Assembly (NCBI RefSeq): GCF_000711695.1
Contig: NW_013546914.1
Coordinates: forward strand, 1 to 63,586
Source of the DNA: Tilletiaria anomala UBC 951
Lineage: Eukaryota; Basidiomycota; Exobasidiomycetes; Georgefischeriales; Tilletiariaceae
DNA: 63,586 nt
Direction of reading: 5' to 3'
The translations under genes and the position numbers were made by a program. Under the pieces are notes generated by a model. The model searched no databases. It was not told the origin of the DNA and was given only the letters and a program-made list of their open reading frames with translations. Shown here one piece after another: positions 24,660 to 35,955 of this stretch. Numbering within the stretch: the stretch's first letter is position 1; every line of letters begins with the position of its first letter.

Positions 24660-27225
24660 TCACAGATCTTCGGTGTAGTTGGCGGGGAAGCTGCCAAGTC
24701 GGCCTCGGCACTTGCCGTCCCACCAGTCTTCGCGGCTGGCCGTGCGGCGCAGGACCTCGATCACATCGCCGCGCTTGAACGTGAGGTCTCCGCGTTCGGC
24801 GCCGCCAAAATCGAACTGTGCGATGACGTATTCGTTCTGCGGAAATGGAACCGGCGTTGGTTGGCCCTCCGAGAGATCAGAGGGTAAGGGTGCACGCACA
24901 GGCTTGCCAGCCGGCGGCGGATCGCTGTGAAGGTGCAAGCAAGGAAGGGGAGAGTAATGAGATGGCTTGATCAGCTGACGTCCGTAAACCCCAAGAGAGA
25001 TACACATGTACACTCACTAGCTTTGAATCTTCGTCCGCACGCCTGCACCCGCCAAGTCCCTGCGCATACCCTCCTGCCGCGCCTCATAGTACGTGCGGTA
25101 AAACGGGTCATTTTCTTCGTCCCTCTCCTCTTCTCGATCTCGACCCCGCGCAGCCGCTAAGCCCCTCGCATACCCACCGGCGTTGACGCGATCGTCGAAA
25201 TGCAAGTTGCGCGCCCATATCGGCGTTTCGCTGCGGCTATCCGCACGACTGCTAGTCCTGAAGCTGCTGCGTGACGTGTTGTTAGCGCTGCGGCTAGCGA
25301 TGGGGCTCGCACGCGTATCACCACGCCCTCCCCCACTGCCGCTGCCCCCGTTCAAACAAAGCGTCGGTGTAGCCCTTTTGTCGGCGACACCACCGCCACT
25401 GGTGTTATATCCCGAGCAAGCATTCGCTGACTTGGGCTGCTGCAGTTCGCGATCGAAGGCGTCGAAGTAGCGCTCACGATCGCGCCCACCATCGCTTTCT
25501 TCCCAGCTGTAGTGCTCCGTCGTGGAGGATGAGGAGGAGGAACTCAAAGCACCAAGCGGCTTGTGCGCATCTGACTGTTGCTGGTGGTGGTGGTGGTACT
25601 GGCTCGACGACGTGAAGTACTGCTCGTCTTCTTCGCCACTGCTGAAGCTGCTGCCGTTGTTGAACTGCACTGGGAAAGAAGCTGCTGTGTGCGCCGTGTT
25701 GACGTTCATAACAGCATTGCGACTGCGAACATCTGCGTCTTGTCGGTCCGCGTCGTAGTCGTACTGGAAATTTGCCAACGGTGGTGTGGGTGTCGTGCGC
25801 AAGTTCTTTGTTCCGCTGTTGCCACCACCACTGCGGAAGGATGGGAAGCTGAAGCTGCTCCCCTTGCGATGGTGCTTTGGTCTGCTGCCGGCCGACGAAG
25901 ATGACGCAGCTGACGTAGACGGCGGGCAGACGGGATCATTAGCGGCGGCGGCGTCTGCGCAAGCATAGTCGCTCGCCGCGCGCGAGCCGGCGCGCTGCCT
26001 GCTGCTTCTTCCGCTGTTGTTGTAGCTGCGCGACACGCTCGGGCTCATGCGCCTGCCAATGCTGGTCGACGCGGCGTTGTCAGCGAAAGGGTCGTTCTGG
26101 TCCTGGGCAGCGGAGCCCCTGCCGAAAACGTACGCTCCAACGTTACGCGTCTCGTTCTCATTCTTTTGCTGCCGGTCACTGTTCGACCACTGCCGGGCCA
26201 TCGTGACGGGACGGGAGGGGGTGTCGTACGAATCGCGCTCGCCGAAGTCCCCCTCCTCCTCGTGGTAAACGCGACCACCGTCGTCATCATTATATTCCTC
26301 GGTCCGGTTGGCATTGCCGCTGCTGTCTCCGTTCTCACGTGCAGGACGTGAGCGCCTGCCAACGCCACTGCACACAGGGCGGCTAAAATTGTCGTAAAGC
26401 GCTCCGTCGGCCGCGCCAGCGACGGCGTCCTCTGCAGCACCGATTCCCATGTTGCGAAAGTCGCCATGCATGCCTGCGCCGACAGCTCCCCCGTTGCGCA
26501 TGAGGCGCTCGATGGTGCTGAGCAGGGGGCGAGCAAACTCGGGGACGGTGACGGTGCCGCTGAGGATGAGCTTGCTGGTGATGCTGCGTCTGCCGTAGGC
26601 CTTGGCATTGGCGTCTGCGCGGTCAACGAGGATGGTCCCCTCGAGGATGACGCCGCCATAAAGGCCCTTGCTCTTCGAGTAGCTAAACATAGCCGCCGCG
26701 CCGCCAGAGGTAGAGAGAGAGCCAGATGCCTCGGCCGAGCGGCCGAGCGGCCCCACGGCGAGAGATAGGTTGCCGCCGAGCTGCAGCGAGCCGGTCGCCA
26801 TGAACGAGCGCACAGCAGCGCGGGAGTTGAGTACTATGAGAAAGTCAGTCACCTCAGCTCCGGCGTTGAAGCCGCCACCGAGGCCGCCGAGGCCGACAGC
26901 GGCGGGCGGTGACCACTCTGCGAGGGAGGGGAGGAGAGAGGATTTGGGAGAGGTGTGAGTAAATCGGGAATCAGCCAAACCAGATCCCGGAAGATCCACA
27001 CGTACCTCCATCCTCAGCCTTGGCGAGGACGACGCCACTACCCGCACGGGCGCTGAGGAGGGCGCCAATTCGAAAGACGCTAAAGATGGCGAACCCCTGG
27101 GCCTTGCGCAGCACGCTTAGGGGGACGACGGCGTCAAGACCAGTGACAGGGTCAATGAAATCGGTGAGAATCTTTTCCGCCTTGCGACATTCTTGCGACA
27201 GTGACACTGGGAATGGGTTCCCCAT
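24660..27225 (-). CDS. LSB3: SYLF and SH3 domain actin-patch protein (Ysc84/Lsb3, SH3YL1 family)
   Basis: Three exons: 27225-27006, 26917-25018 and 24924-24660 (introns 88 and 93 bases); 794 residues. The family binds phosphoinositides and actin and works at endocytic actin patches with Las17/WASP partners. The SYLF domain fills the first 250 residues: MGNPFPVSLSQECRKAEKIL, DAVVPLSVLRKAQGFAIFSV, then EWSPPAAVGLGGLGGGFNAG and AEVTDFLIVLNSRAAVRSFM. The C-terminal 60 residues are an SH3 domain: YVIAQFDFGGAERGDLTFKR, then GDVIEVL and EDWWDGKCRGRLGSFPANY. Between them lie about 450 residues of Ser/Asn/Asp/Gly/Tyr-rich low-complexity sequence, longer than in budding yeast. Intron 2 splits the Tyr codon just before DPPPAGKP. 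Confidence 0.92.
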
Positions 27226-27898
27226 CTTGGAAGGTATTCAGAAAATCAGGCAAGCAGGGAGGAAATCAGGTAGGCAGGCAGGCTTGCTCTGACCGACAGA
27301 GGCGTCCGGCAGACGGGTGGTGACGCCGTGCGTGTGTGCTGGCTGGCTGGGCCGTTGCTTGTGTGCACAGAGCCTAAACGGCGAAAGGAGGTGCGACCAT
27401 ACACGATGAAACGCCTCGCCTCGCTGTCGACGCCGCAGCAGGCTTTGTCCGCTGCATGTGTCCGGGCTGCTCCCCAGGGGTGTGCTCGCGGTCTGTCAGA
27501 GGATATATGTCGTCGAGTCGAAGGGGCGCTGCTCGGACGACACCTATTACGTCATCGACCACCAGGGAACAAAAAAGCAGAATAGGGTTCCGCACAGTGA
27601 TTGTAAATCCCGCCGCCCTTCCACCCAGTCAGAATTGACCTCGACGTCGTCGTACGAGGAAGAGGAGGGACCTCACGCTGGATGCTCGCTGCGAGAAGCC
27701 ATGCGCTTGGCTGGAGCCCCCTTCCCTTGAAACGCACCGTTGCATGGCAGCGACGACTCGCGATTTTGCGCGAGTCCGCTTCTCCTTTCGATGTACCGCG
27801 TATACCGCATCGCATCGACGTAAGGACGCGACGCGACGCGACGCCTGTGAACCGATCCCAAGCGCACGCGCACCCCGCACCCCAGGACCACGCCCGCC
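27226..27898. promoter_or_regulatory. Divergent intergenic region
   Basis: 673 bases between the starts of the SYLF-SH3 gene and the helix-turn-helix gene. A short direct repeat of gacgcgacgcg type lies at about 27826-27842. Otherwise only promoter function can be assumed. Confidence 0.4.
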
Positions 27899-29311
27899 AT
27901 GACTGCGCCACCACCGCCAGCTCTCGTCCCTCCCCTGCCGTACATGCCGCCCGCCGATTCGTTCGCCGCCGACACTTCGGGCACAGCAGCCGGTACACAG
28001 CAGCAGGCCCAAGGCGAGTCTTCGACATCAGCTTTGGCGTCATCGTCTTCGCCGCCTCTCTCAGGCAGCTTTGCCGCTGCGGCGGCATCCACTGCCCATC
28101 GCGCCGCGGCATCCGCAGGCGATGTCGCGCTGGACGGAATGCTGGATCGCGATGATGATCCGCTGATCAACGAGCTCGGTGCTACGGGCGCCGGAAAAGG
28201 CAAGGGCCCGGGCCGGCCGCCGCGGCAGCCGCGCAAAAAGGGCGAGCCAGGGCACACAGTCGACGATGCGCTCAAGGACTACGTCGCGTCACAGGTACTC
28301 GCGGGCCACCTGACGATTGCGCAAGCGTGCAACGGGCGCATCTCACGCGCGACGTTGTATCGCGCGCTTAAGGACAAGCGCGAGCTCGGCCACGTCAAGC
28401 CGCGGCGCAAGAGCACGGGCCGCAGACCCAAAGCGACGGACGCGGCACGCGCGTACGTCGCAGAGCTCTTCCGTCAGCGCCCGAGCATTTACGCCAAAGA
28501 GGTCCGCGAGCTGCTTGAAGCAAAGCACGGCCTCCACGTTAGCGAAAGCGCCATCTATCGCTGGGCGCAGGGCGCAGGCATCAAGATGAAGCCTCGCTCA
28601 ACCAAGGCAAAGCAGCGCGAGGCAGAGGCACAACAGCTGCAGCATGCGGTCGGCAGCAGCACCAGTCCCAGCACCAGTAGTACCAGTGGCGGCCACGGAC
28701 ATCACCCGCACGTACATCACCCGCACACGCATCACCCGCACGCGCATCACCAGCACTCGCATCCGTATCCGCATTCACAACAGGCGATGCAACATGCGCT
28801 CAGCGCGCCATTCAGCAGTGGTGGTGACAGTGGCAGCGGCAGCGCAGGAGCAGCGGCCGGAACTGCGGGCGCCACGTCGAACATTGCAGCCGCTGCGGCT
28901 GCAGCAATAACGGGCTCAATCGGCGGGCAAGCATGGCCCCCAAGTGCGTCCGCGCACGATCAGCAACACGACTTCTATCCGCCGCCGCCGCAGCAGCACC
29001 AGCACCGGTACTCGCACGCGCCGGTTCCGTATGGTCTAGCCAACGGCAACGGCGGAAAAGATGGAAACGCGCCTGCCACGCTGACCTCAGGGCCAGGAGC
29101 AAGCGCGAATGCTGCAATGGATGGCATACCTGCTCCTCCACCTATAGCGCTACAGCATGCGATGTACGACCAGCATCAGCAGCCGGGGAGACGCGCGTAC
29201 GCGCAACAACAACAGCAGCAGCAGCAAAGCACACCAGGCATTCATCCAACGCTCGAGGCAGCCGGTGGTAATGGTAGTGTGCGCGCAGGGAGCAGTGCCG
29301 GCATGGGGTAG
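27899..29311 (+). CDS. Putative transcription factor with paired/Tc1-type double helix-turn-helix
   Basis: Single exon, 470 residues. An AT-hook-like GPGRPPRQPRKKG (about 103-115) precedes two helix-turn-helix units. The first, about residues 121-160, contains AQACNGRISRATLYRALKDK. The second, about 174-230, contains GRRPKATDAARAYVAELFRQ then RPSIYAKEVRELLEAKHGLH and VSESAIYRWAQGAGIKMK. This bipartite layout resembles the N-terminal DNA-binding region of Tc1/IS630-type transposases and the PAX paired domain. No DDE catalytic domain follows; instead there is a His-rich run (266-292), then Gln, Ala and Gly runs. I infer a sequence-specific DNA-binding regulator, possibly domesticated from a transposase. 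The gene is notably GC-rich compared with its neighbours. The exact family was not confirmed. Confidence 0.8.
   Translation: MTAPPPPALVPPLPYMPPADSFAADTSGTAAGTQQQAQGESSTSALASSSSPPLSGSFAAAAASTAHRAAASAGDVALDGMLDRDDDPLINELGATGAGKGKGPGRPPRQPRKKGEPGHTVDDALKDYVASQVLAGHLTIAQACNGRISRATLYRALKDKRELGHVKPRRKSTGRRPKATDAARAYVAELFRQRPSIYAKEVRELLEAKHGLHVSESAIYRWAQGAGIKMKPRSTKAKQREAEAQQLQHAVGSSTSPSTSSTSGGHGHHPHVHHPHTHHPHAHHQHSHPYPHSQQAMQHALSAPFSSGGDSGSGSAGAAAGTAGATSNIAAAAAAAITGSIGGQAWPPSASAHDQQHDFYPPPPQQHQHRYSHAPVPYGLANGNGGKDGNAPATLTSGPGASANAAMDGIPAPPPIALQHAMYDQHQQPGRRAYAQQQQQQQQSTPGIHPTLEAAGGNGSVRAGSSAGMG
28692..28780 (+). repeat. Histidine-rich coding repeat
   Basis: Imperfect tandem copies of about 15 bases (catcacccgcac type) encode His-His-Pro-His repeats in the helix-turn-helix protein. 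Such runs can bind metals or direct proteins to nuclear speckles; neither is shown here. Confidence 0.75.
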
Positions 29312-29519
29312 CGTCGGGTGCAGCCTGCCGTATGTGCACCGCGGTGCACTCCATGTCTTTCTCTCCTACCCGCGCACACAGTCTCTCTTTCATTCGATGA
29401 ATGCAAAGCGTGAATTTTTTGATATCCTTGCAACACGGGAGGCTGCGTATAGACGGGTCTTCAGTAACATGTCATGCGCGCGATGCATGACGAGAGCACG
29501 GTGCCTCAAGGTGCTCTTG

Positions 29520-30535
29520 TCAACACAATCTCATGCGCCATGGGGGTTTGCAGGAAATGTGATAAGATTTAGGAGAGCAAGCTGCAGGTCCACTGCCTCG
29601 GGTCGTGGAACATTGAGACTTGTGTGAGCCCCTGTCTGCTCGGCTTGGCCAGTCCCCATAAAGTGCTACAAATGATTTCAGTGCGTTCATCATGGTAGCG
29701 ACATCCTGCCCACTCGTCGTGCCTTGGGGATTGAACATGGAGTAGCCATCAGCCCTCGAGTCATCACACTCACAATACATCTCACCATATGCATCCATTA
29801 CCTATAAAACATCTGGGATAAGCTTTGCAGAAAGACGCAAAAGCATGCTACCCGCATTCCTCGGCGAGTACATATACCAGGCGGGCCCAGGCCTTCCTTC
29901 CCACTAATGCGAATAAGGATGCGGAAGATCCAAGCAGAAGGGTAGAAGAGCGGACCTGATTAGCCAACACCAACACAAGATGCATTGGTCAACGTTGCCA
30001 AGATGCCCGTTCGGTCGGGTAGCGGGCTGCGGCAGGGAGCTTCGGTCCAATGCTTTCCGAGAGGGGCTACGCCTAAGCGGAACAATGCGAACCCGCAGCT
30101 CCTCCGTACCAGCCCTCGATCTCATCGAGCGTTTATCAGAAATTCCCCTCTGCGATCTGGGTGGCTTTCGGCAGCTTCAAGGGGTGTCGCTGTTGGTCAG
30201 AGGGTGGCTGGTCAGGTGCCTTGCAGCGCCTCCGCATCAGTGACGTGGCCCACGTCCGACTGGTCCAGGTCGACGAAGTAAGACGGCTAGAAAGAAGGTG
30301 GGCAGATGGGATCCTGCCATGGTGTGAGCAACGAGGAAGCCCAACGATTGGGCGTGATCAGAATGAACGTCGAGGCGAGCATGTCGACCCATTGTTTGAC
30401 GTTTGTACCACCACAACGTCAACACACGTGGCGCGACATGCACTCCGATCCGGCCATCGCTGTATCGTTAAAGACGTCCCCAACGGGTTCATTCTCGTAT
30501 TTTCTGCTGGCGCGGCGCCCCTCTGCCGGTGACGA
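29520..30535 (-). pseudogene. Possible decayed gene of unknown family
   Basis: Minus-strand translation gives several protein-like blocks in order but interrupted: FNDTAMAGSECMSRHVC (about 30440), GTNVKQWVDMLASTFILITP continuing to WASSLLTPWQDPICPPSF (about 30320), PSYFVDLDQSDVGHVTDAEA (about 30240), and MDAYGEMYCECDDSRADGYS with FNPQGTTSGQDVATMMNALK (about 29700). Between them the frame is broken by stops and shifts. Some gaps could be introns (for example a GTGAGA donor after MDAYG), so a live multi-exon gene is not fully excluded. The Cys, Trp and Asn content suggests a secreted protein, but the family is not recognised. Confidence 0.35.
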
Positions 30536-30913
30536 GAATGTGTGCTCTCTGCCTCTCTCGCCCCTCGAAGCTTGTGGAAGAGGAAGGGCAAGAAAGCATC
30601 TCCAGAAGCATGAGCAATGTTGATGGACCCAGCCAGTAAAAACACAAAAATGTGTGTGAAAATCCAGTTGTAATCAACATAGGGTTGTGTCGTTTCGAGT
30701 TTCGCGTTTTGAGGAAGGAGAGCTCGTCTCCTGTTCTTGCATGCAGATCTTACCTCAATATGCAATTTTATGGCAGGTGTCGATATCCCTTTCCATCACT
30801 CTCGCCAGCTGACATTTTGCTCCTTGCATCGGGCGGACGCTGCCACAAGGAAAGAGCAAGCTTGCGCCACTTGCTGCCCTAGGTACAGAGCTGAGATTGT
30901 CCCTGCTGCAGCG
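30536..30913. promoter_or_regulatory. Upstream region of ESF2
   Basis: 378 bases upstream of the ESF2 start; no other feature recognised. Confidence 0.3.
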
Positions 30914-32252
30914 ATGGACCCGCGGTTCGACATGTCCGCATGGGACAGTCCGAGGGCAGCCGCGAGCGGCAGCAGCGTCAGTCGAGCTGTGAAGAAAGGC
31001 AGAAAAGAGACAAGACAAGAGGACGCCGAGGAAGATTCGCAAGCTTCCCCTGGCTCCATGCAAGCGTCTCAGCTTGCATCCGAGGAGGAGGATGCTGAGG
31101 AGGAGGGTTCATCTTCGGATGTCGCTTCGGACGACGAGGCCGATGGCCAGGGCCGAGGCGAGGAGGACACCACTTTGAAAGTCCTCAAACCGTTGAGCAA
31201 AGAAGATCTTGAGCGCTTCGAGCGCAAACAACGCAAAAAGGGCGTGATCTACATTTCGCACTTGCCTCATGGCATGACCGTACCTAAGGTCAAGCATCTA
31301 CTCGGAAGCTTTGGAGAGGTGGAGCGGATATTTTTGCAGGATGGGACGCTTCGAGCTGGCGAGAAGCGTGAGTCTCTTTCCTTTACCCGCTCTTGTTCGG
31401 CCCTGGTGGTGCTGATGCATTAATGTGCACACGACGCGGATGCAAATATGCAGGCAAGCGCACCACCGCACACTTCACCGAAGGCTGGGTAGAGTTCAGC
31501 AGCAAGCGCATCGCCAAGACCGTTGCAGAGATGCTCAATGCGCAGCCGATCGGCGCGGCGGCGGTCACGCGCAGTAGCATGCGCTCCAAGAATGGTCCGG
31601 GAAAGGGCCGCAACAGCAAGAGGTTCAAGGATGACGTGTGGACGATGAAGTACCTGCCGGGGTACAAGTGGCACATGCTGACCGAGCAGCTTGGTGAGTG
31701 CTTACACCTGCATATCTCGCAGGCAAGCCCCCGTTCTGTCACTGATCGCAGCCTCTGCCCTCTCATTCGCTCCCTCACACTGTGACAGCCAACGAGCGCG
31801 CCTCACGCACCGCGCGCCTGCGTACCGAGCTCTCGCAGTCCGCCTTTGAGCAGAAGGACTATTTGCGCAAGGTTGAGCGCGCGCGCATCATGCAGGACAA
31901 AGCAGAGCGGCGTGCTCAGAAGAGCAGGCGTGAGCGTGAATATGACGCCGACAGAGGGGGCCAGCTGGCAGGGGGACAGCATGGGGAGGGCAGTGAAATT
32001 GGGCAGGTTACTGGCGTGCCGCACGAAGCAGAACGCGACGGCAAACGTGTACGGACGTTTAAGCAACGTGCGCCTGTCTTCAAGGATGTCAGGGACTTGA
32101 AGGATGCACGCCAAGTGCCACAACAGCAGTCAGCCGCACCGCGCTCAAACCCGAAGCGAGCCGGGGATGCGCATAAGCAGCGTGAGAGTGGCAATAAGCA
32201 AAGGAGAGAAGGGGACCAAGCGCTGCAGAGCGTACTTTCCAGCATCTTCTAA
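30914..32252 (+). CDS. ESF2: Pre-rRNA processing factor Esf2/ABT1
   Basis: Three exons: 30914-31367, 31454-31693 and 31789-32252 (introns 86 and 95 bases); 385 residues. Esf2 is a nucleolar RNA-binding protein of the SSU processome that supports Dhr1-dependent cleavage of 18S precursors. The N-terminus is acidic. The RRM begins GVIYISHLPHGMTVPKVKHL, continues LGSFGEVERIFLQ, then RTTAHFTEGWVEFSSKRIAK and VAEMLNAQPIG. The stretch RFKDDVWTMKYLPGYKWHML and the helix following it (LRTELSQSAFEQKDYLRKVE) are family hallmarks. The C-terminus is basic and Gln-rich. The gene is convergent with the next one; the two stops are separated by only 38 bases. Confidence 0.92.
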
Positions 32253-32290
32253 GGCAGACCCAGCCGAAGCTACGCGGAAAGGGTGTACTC

Positions 32291-34415
32291 TTACTCAGGC
32301 AGGTCGTCCCTATCATCGCCGCTCCCGTCTGCCGTTCGCCGCGCTGCGCTGCACACAATTGCTCGGAGCGCTGCGCGCGCCTCCCGATCGATATCCTGCT
32401 CGCCCAGCGAAGCCTGCTGCGGAGGCTCGCCTGCATTCTCCGCTCCTCTCCTGCCTCCACCTTCGCTCCCAGTCTCGCCGCTCGGCTCGCCGTGCAGGAC
32501 ACGTACGACAATGTCCGCGCGCACAGCGCGCAGATGAGCCAAACTCGCCTCGCATGTGCGCAGCAACTCCCTCTCCCTCTCCTCAAGCTCCTTGCTGCGA
32601 GCCCTGGACAGCTCGCCCTCGCGGCGGACATGCGCGGCGCACTGCCTCGCCTGCGCATAACTTGCCTCGATGCTCCGGTGCAGGCCCTTCTCGTCGACCG
32701 CCTTGGCACTCCCGCGGCCCGGAAGCAGGTGCAGCTCCAGGATGTTGAGCGCGGGCAGCGCCTGCATGAGCGGCTGCATGACGCGCGCATGCGTGTGCTG
32801 CTCGTGCAGCTTACCGCTTGACGTCTTGGCCGCTAGCAGCAGCGGTGTGACCGCCTTGGCGGTGCCGAGCGTGCTGTTACCCATGAACAGTTGACGGGTA
32901 TACTTTTGATTCGCTGCGTCACAGCGCAAAGCGTGCAGCCGGAGACGGGTGTCAGTACACTCGGCTCCAAAATAGTTTCAAAGGCACCCCACCCACTTGC
33001 TACACCCGTATTAATGAAGTGTTGCAGCGCAGCTTGCAAATCCTTGACCAATTTCTCCACTTGCGTCTTTCCCTGGAGTAAAAATTCCCGCGCTCGCTTC
33101 TCACGACCTATTTCGGCCGCGAGCAAGCGCGCGGTCAGCAGGTTGATCGCGTGGGCACTTGAAGCTTCTGCTTGACGTGGCCAGAAGCGGGATGATGACG
33201 ATGACGGTGTATGACCGAAGATGGAGACATACAGCTCTTCCAGCTCCGCGTTGAGCTCAATGTGCTCGATCTTTTCGCGCTCGAGCACGATTTTCTGCAA
33301 GAGTAAAGTTTAGTGTGTGCTCCTCTCGTCAGCATCATCAAGTCCGAGTAATGTAGAAAGGAAGCAGCTCATACGCACCCGCTGCTCTGCCTGCTGAATT
33401 GTCTGTTCAAGCCCATCATTCGCGTCCCGTATAGCACGCTCCGTCTCGCGCGCACGCTCCCACTCGCTTCTGAGCCTATGCACCTTTCGCATCTTGGCCT
33501 TGGACAGCTTGATCAACATGCGCGAACCAGGCGACCGCGTCTCCGCGCTGTATGCTGCGAATGCGGCTTGGGTGTGCGCCAAGAGGTCGGAGAGCATCGC
33601 GACTCGGGCCGTCCGTTTTCCTCTCGCTGCATAGAGACGGTCGGTGTTGCTAGCGATGAGGAGGTCAATGGGCCCAATTTGACGTAGTCTCTCTGGAAGC
33701 GACGCGATTTAAAAATCGGTGCCAGGTGTTAATTCCATAATCCGAGCGAATGAAGAGCCGCTGATCAGTGGATCAGGAGGCACTGAGCCTGGAAGTCTGA
33801 ACGTGCTCACCGATGATGGCATGATGCTGCGGCAGCCCATATCGATGAACAATAGGGAACAAACTTTAGGATCAGAATTTCAATGGTGTTCAGGCGCAGA
33901 AAGTGCTCCGCGAGCGTGCAGAAATAGCGTGAGGGACTTGGGACTAATAACTGATAATTTTCGATGAGAGCAGCAACGATTTCGCCCAGCTCTATCTTCG
34001 CTTGCTTCCTTCACCAACGGGCGAGCAATTGCGATAAATTGAGCATCCAAGCTTGACACCTCACCTTCTCCACATATGCGCTTCACGAGCAGCTCTTTCC
34101 CGCGCAGGGGGAAGGAGGTATAGACAAGTTGCATGGTTTTCATCAGTTGTCCCACTGCTCGACACCGCTTCGCGCTTCTTGCAGCTTGATGAAGCATCCC
34201 AGAAACGGTAGCGGCATCGATTCATTGGCCTCTTACGTGCACGGGCATATAAATCGGCCCATCGGGTCATGCGAGATGGCACAAAACGGACACCGGCAGA
34301 CATTTTGGATTTGAGCAAGCATGGCTAATCCAGAACTCACCCGTCTACCGCATTGGAACATGCGCCGCTTGACGAACTCGAGCTCCATGATGCGTGCTTC
34401 TCGGCGGTACTCCAT
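32291..34415 (-). CDS. Coiled-coil protein with N-terminal cysteine cluster, possibly Atg14/UVRAG-like
   Basis: At least six exons. Well-supported 3' parts: an exon ending 33379, exon 33294 to about 32997, and exon 32913-32291, with introns 33378-33295 (GTGCGT..GCAG) and about 32996-32914. The 5' half is less certain: a first exon with CRCPFCAISHDPMGRFICPC near 34290, then a segment containing LLPPARERAAREAHMWRR, then KQAKIELGEIVAALIENYQ. Downstream come LPERLRQIGPIDLLIASNTD, KAKMRKVHRLRSEWERARET and IVLEREKIEHIELNAELEEL, which look like coiled coil, and a C-terminal helical domain (NSTLGTAKAVTPLLLAAKTS). A CxxC..CxC knuckle followed by coiled coil recalls Atg14/Vps38 subunits of the autophagy PI3-kinase complex, but no diagnostic motif confirms it. 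The start could be 34415, 34388 or a later Met. Confidence 0.55.
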
Positions 34416-34927
34416 TGGAGCTTAAGATGCAGAGTGCATGGATCGCAGGGTTCAGGTGCAGGTGCAGATGCAGATGCAGGTTTGGAAGAGAAACCTGGCG
34501 GCTGCTGCTGTCCTAGCTATTCAGAGCGCACCGTGCCCTGCGTTCTGCCCACATCAAAAGCATGTTACACGACGTTTGGCCTTTGTTAAGTGACTTGCAT
34601 GGCGAGCTCAGTGGGGGAGAGTAGACGCTCAGTAAACGATTCAAATTGCACCGAAAAGATAAGCTGAGAGCACGTGACGCGCTTGAGGATATCAAACTAG
34701 AACGCTTGGAGAACTGCTTGGTGTCTTCCGGAATGATGTGAACACCTCGAGCTAGCTGAACATGGCATCGGCCATCGCCATGCAAGATACAACAAAAAGA
34801 TCGGCCAACGTCGTAGCATTCAGCGAGAAACAGCCTACGGCAACGCTCCAGCTTCAGAAAAGCGCCTGTTCTGCGAGTAAGTGACCAACATCGTCTCACG
34901 GCCGGAAGCCTATCACAGCAATCGATC
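34416..34927. promoter_or_regulatory. Divergent intergenic region
   Basis: 512 bases between the coiled-coil gene and EMC8. A short caggtgcagatg-type repeat lies near 34450-34480 (three or four 6-base units). Nothing else recognised. Confidence 0.35.
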
Positions 34928-35955
34928 ATGGCGCAGCCACAATCCTCGCCCCAGTCTTATATCCTGACACCAAAGGCATACACCAAAATCACCCTGCATG
35001 CCGCCAAGTACCCCGCTTCAGCGCTGCTCGGACTGCTGCTCGGTAGGCAGACGCCCACCAGTAACGCTGCAATTGTAGTAGAGGACATCGTGCCGCTCGT
35101 ACACAAGTGGACTACCCTCAGTCCAGTTGTGGAGGTGGGCTGTGCGCTTGTGGGTTAGCCAATTTATCATCACTCTTCTTCCTGGAGAGCGTCCTCGCTG
35201 CAAATGGTCGCACTGACTGAAGCAGCTCCTTATTCGTTTACTCTGTACTCTCACAGGCTGAGTCGCACGCTTCCACCTCGGGGCTTTCTTTAATTGGCTG
35301 CTATGAAGCGCCCGCTCGTGTAGTCGCTGTCAATGACCGCGAACTGAGCCCAGCTGCCACCCGTTTGGCTCAGCGGATCGCAAACCGTTCGCATTCTGGC
35401 ACTGCGCTGGTATGCCTGGTAAGTATAGCACAGCTTTGTAAAGGAGCGCTCTATAATCGAAGGCAACATCCACTAATGCATCGCACTGCATGCAAACATC
35501 AGGTAAACAACGCACTCCTCCTCTCTCCGACCTCGTCACCATTCATCCCCTTCATTCAATTGTCTTTCCCCACCACCTCATCATCATCCATAGCGCAAAG
35601 TAGTACCAACATACCAAAGCCGCGCCTATTGACGGGCTCGCGCGCGCTGACGATCGGCGACCCTGCAGGCTCCTCGAATGCTGCGGCGCCGGGGACTGGG
35701 ACCGGAACAGAGAAAGAGCTCGCTGAGATCGTACGGGGAGCCGCAAAAGCTGTGCGAGCGGGCGCATGGAGTGCATTGGCAGACTTCGACGGTAGGTCGT
35801 TCAAATGCGTCTATGCTGTTGCGTGTTGGTGTGCGTGGAGGCTAACAGGTCTGAGCAACTTTCCCTCCTTTTTGCCGTTCTGATCTGCAGATCACTTGGG
35901 AGACCCTGCGCTGGATTGGCTCAACAATGCGCAGGCCCAAGATATTGTAACGTAG
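34928..35955 (+). CDS. EMC8: ER membrane protein complex subunit 8/9
   Basis: Four exons: 34928-35134, 35257-35418, 35503-35791 and 35891-35955 (introns 122, 84 and 99 bases); 240 residues. EMC8/9 is a cytosolic MPN-like subunit of the EMC, which inserts membrane proteins into the ER. Motifs: YILTPKAYTKITLHAAKYPA then SALLGLLLGRQ, VVEDIVPLVHKWTTLSPVVE, and after intron 1 SGLSLIGCYEAPARV. The end WLNNAQAQDIV after a disordered insert fits the family. EMC8 lacks the JAMM metal ligands of active MPN proteases, as here. A GTATGC donor just upstream of the chosen GTAAGT of intron 2 would shorten the protein by three residues. Confidence 0.88.

Noticed and set aside
27674-28275. 200-codon minus-strand frame upstream of the helix-turn-helix gene
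   Set aside because: Mostly antisense to the real gene in GC-rich DNA, where long chance frames are common.
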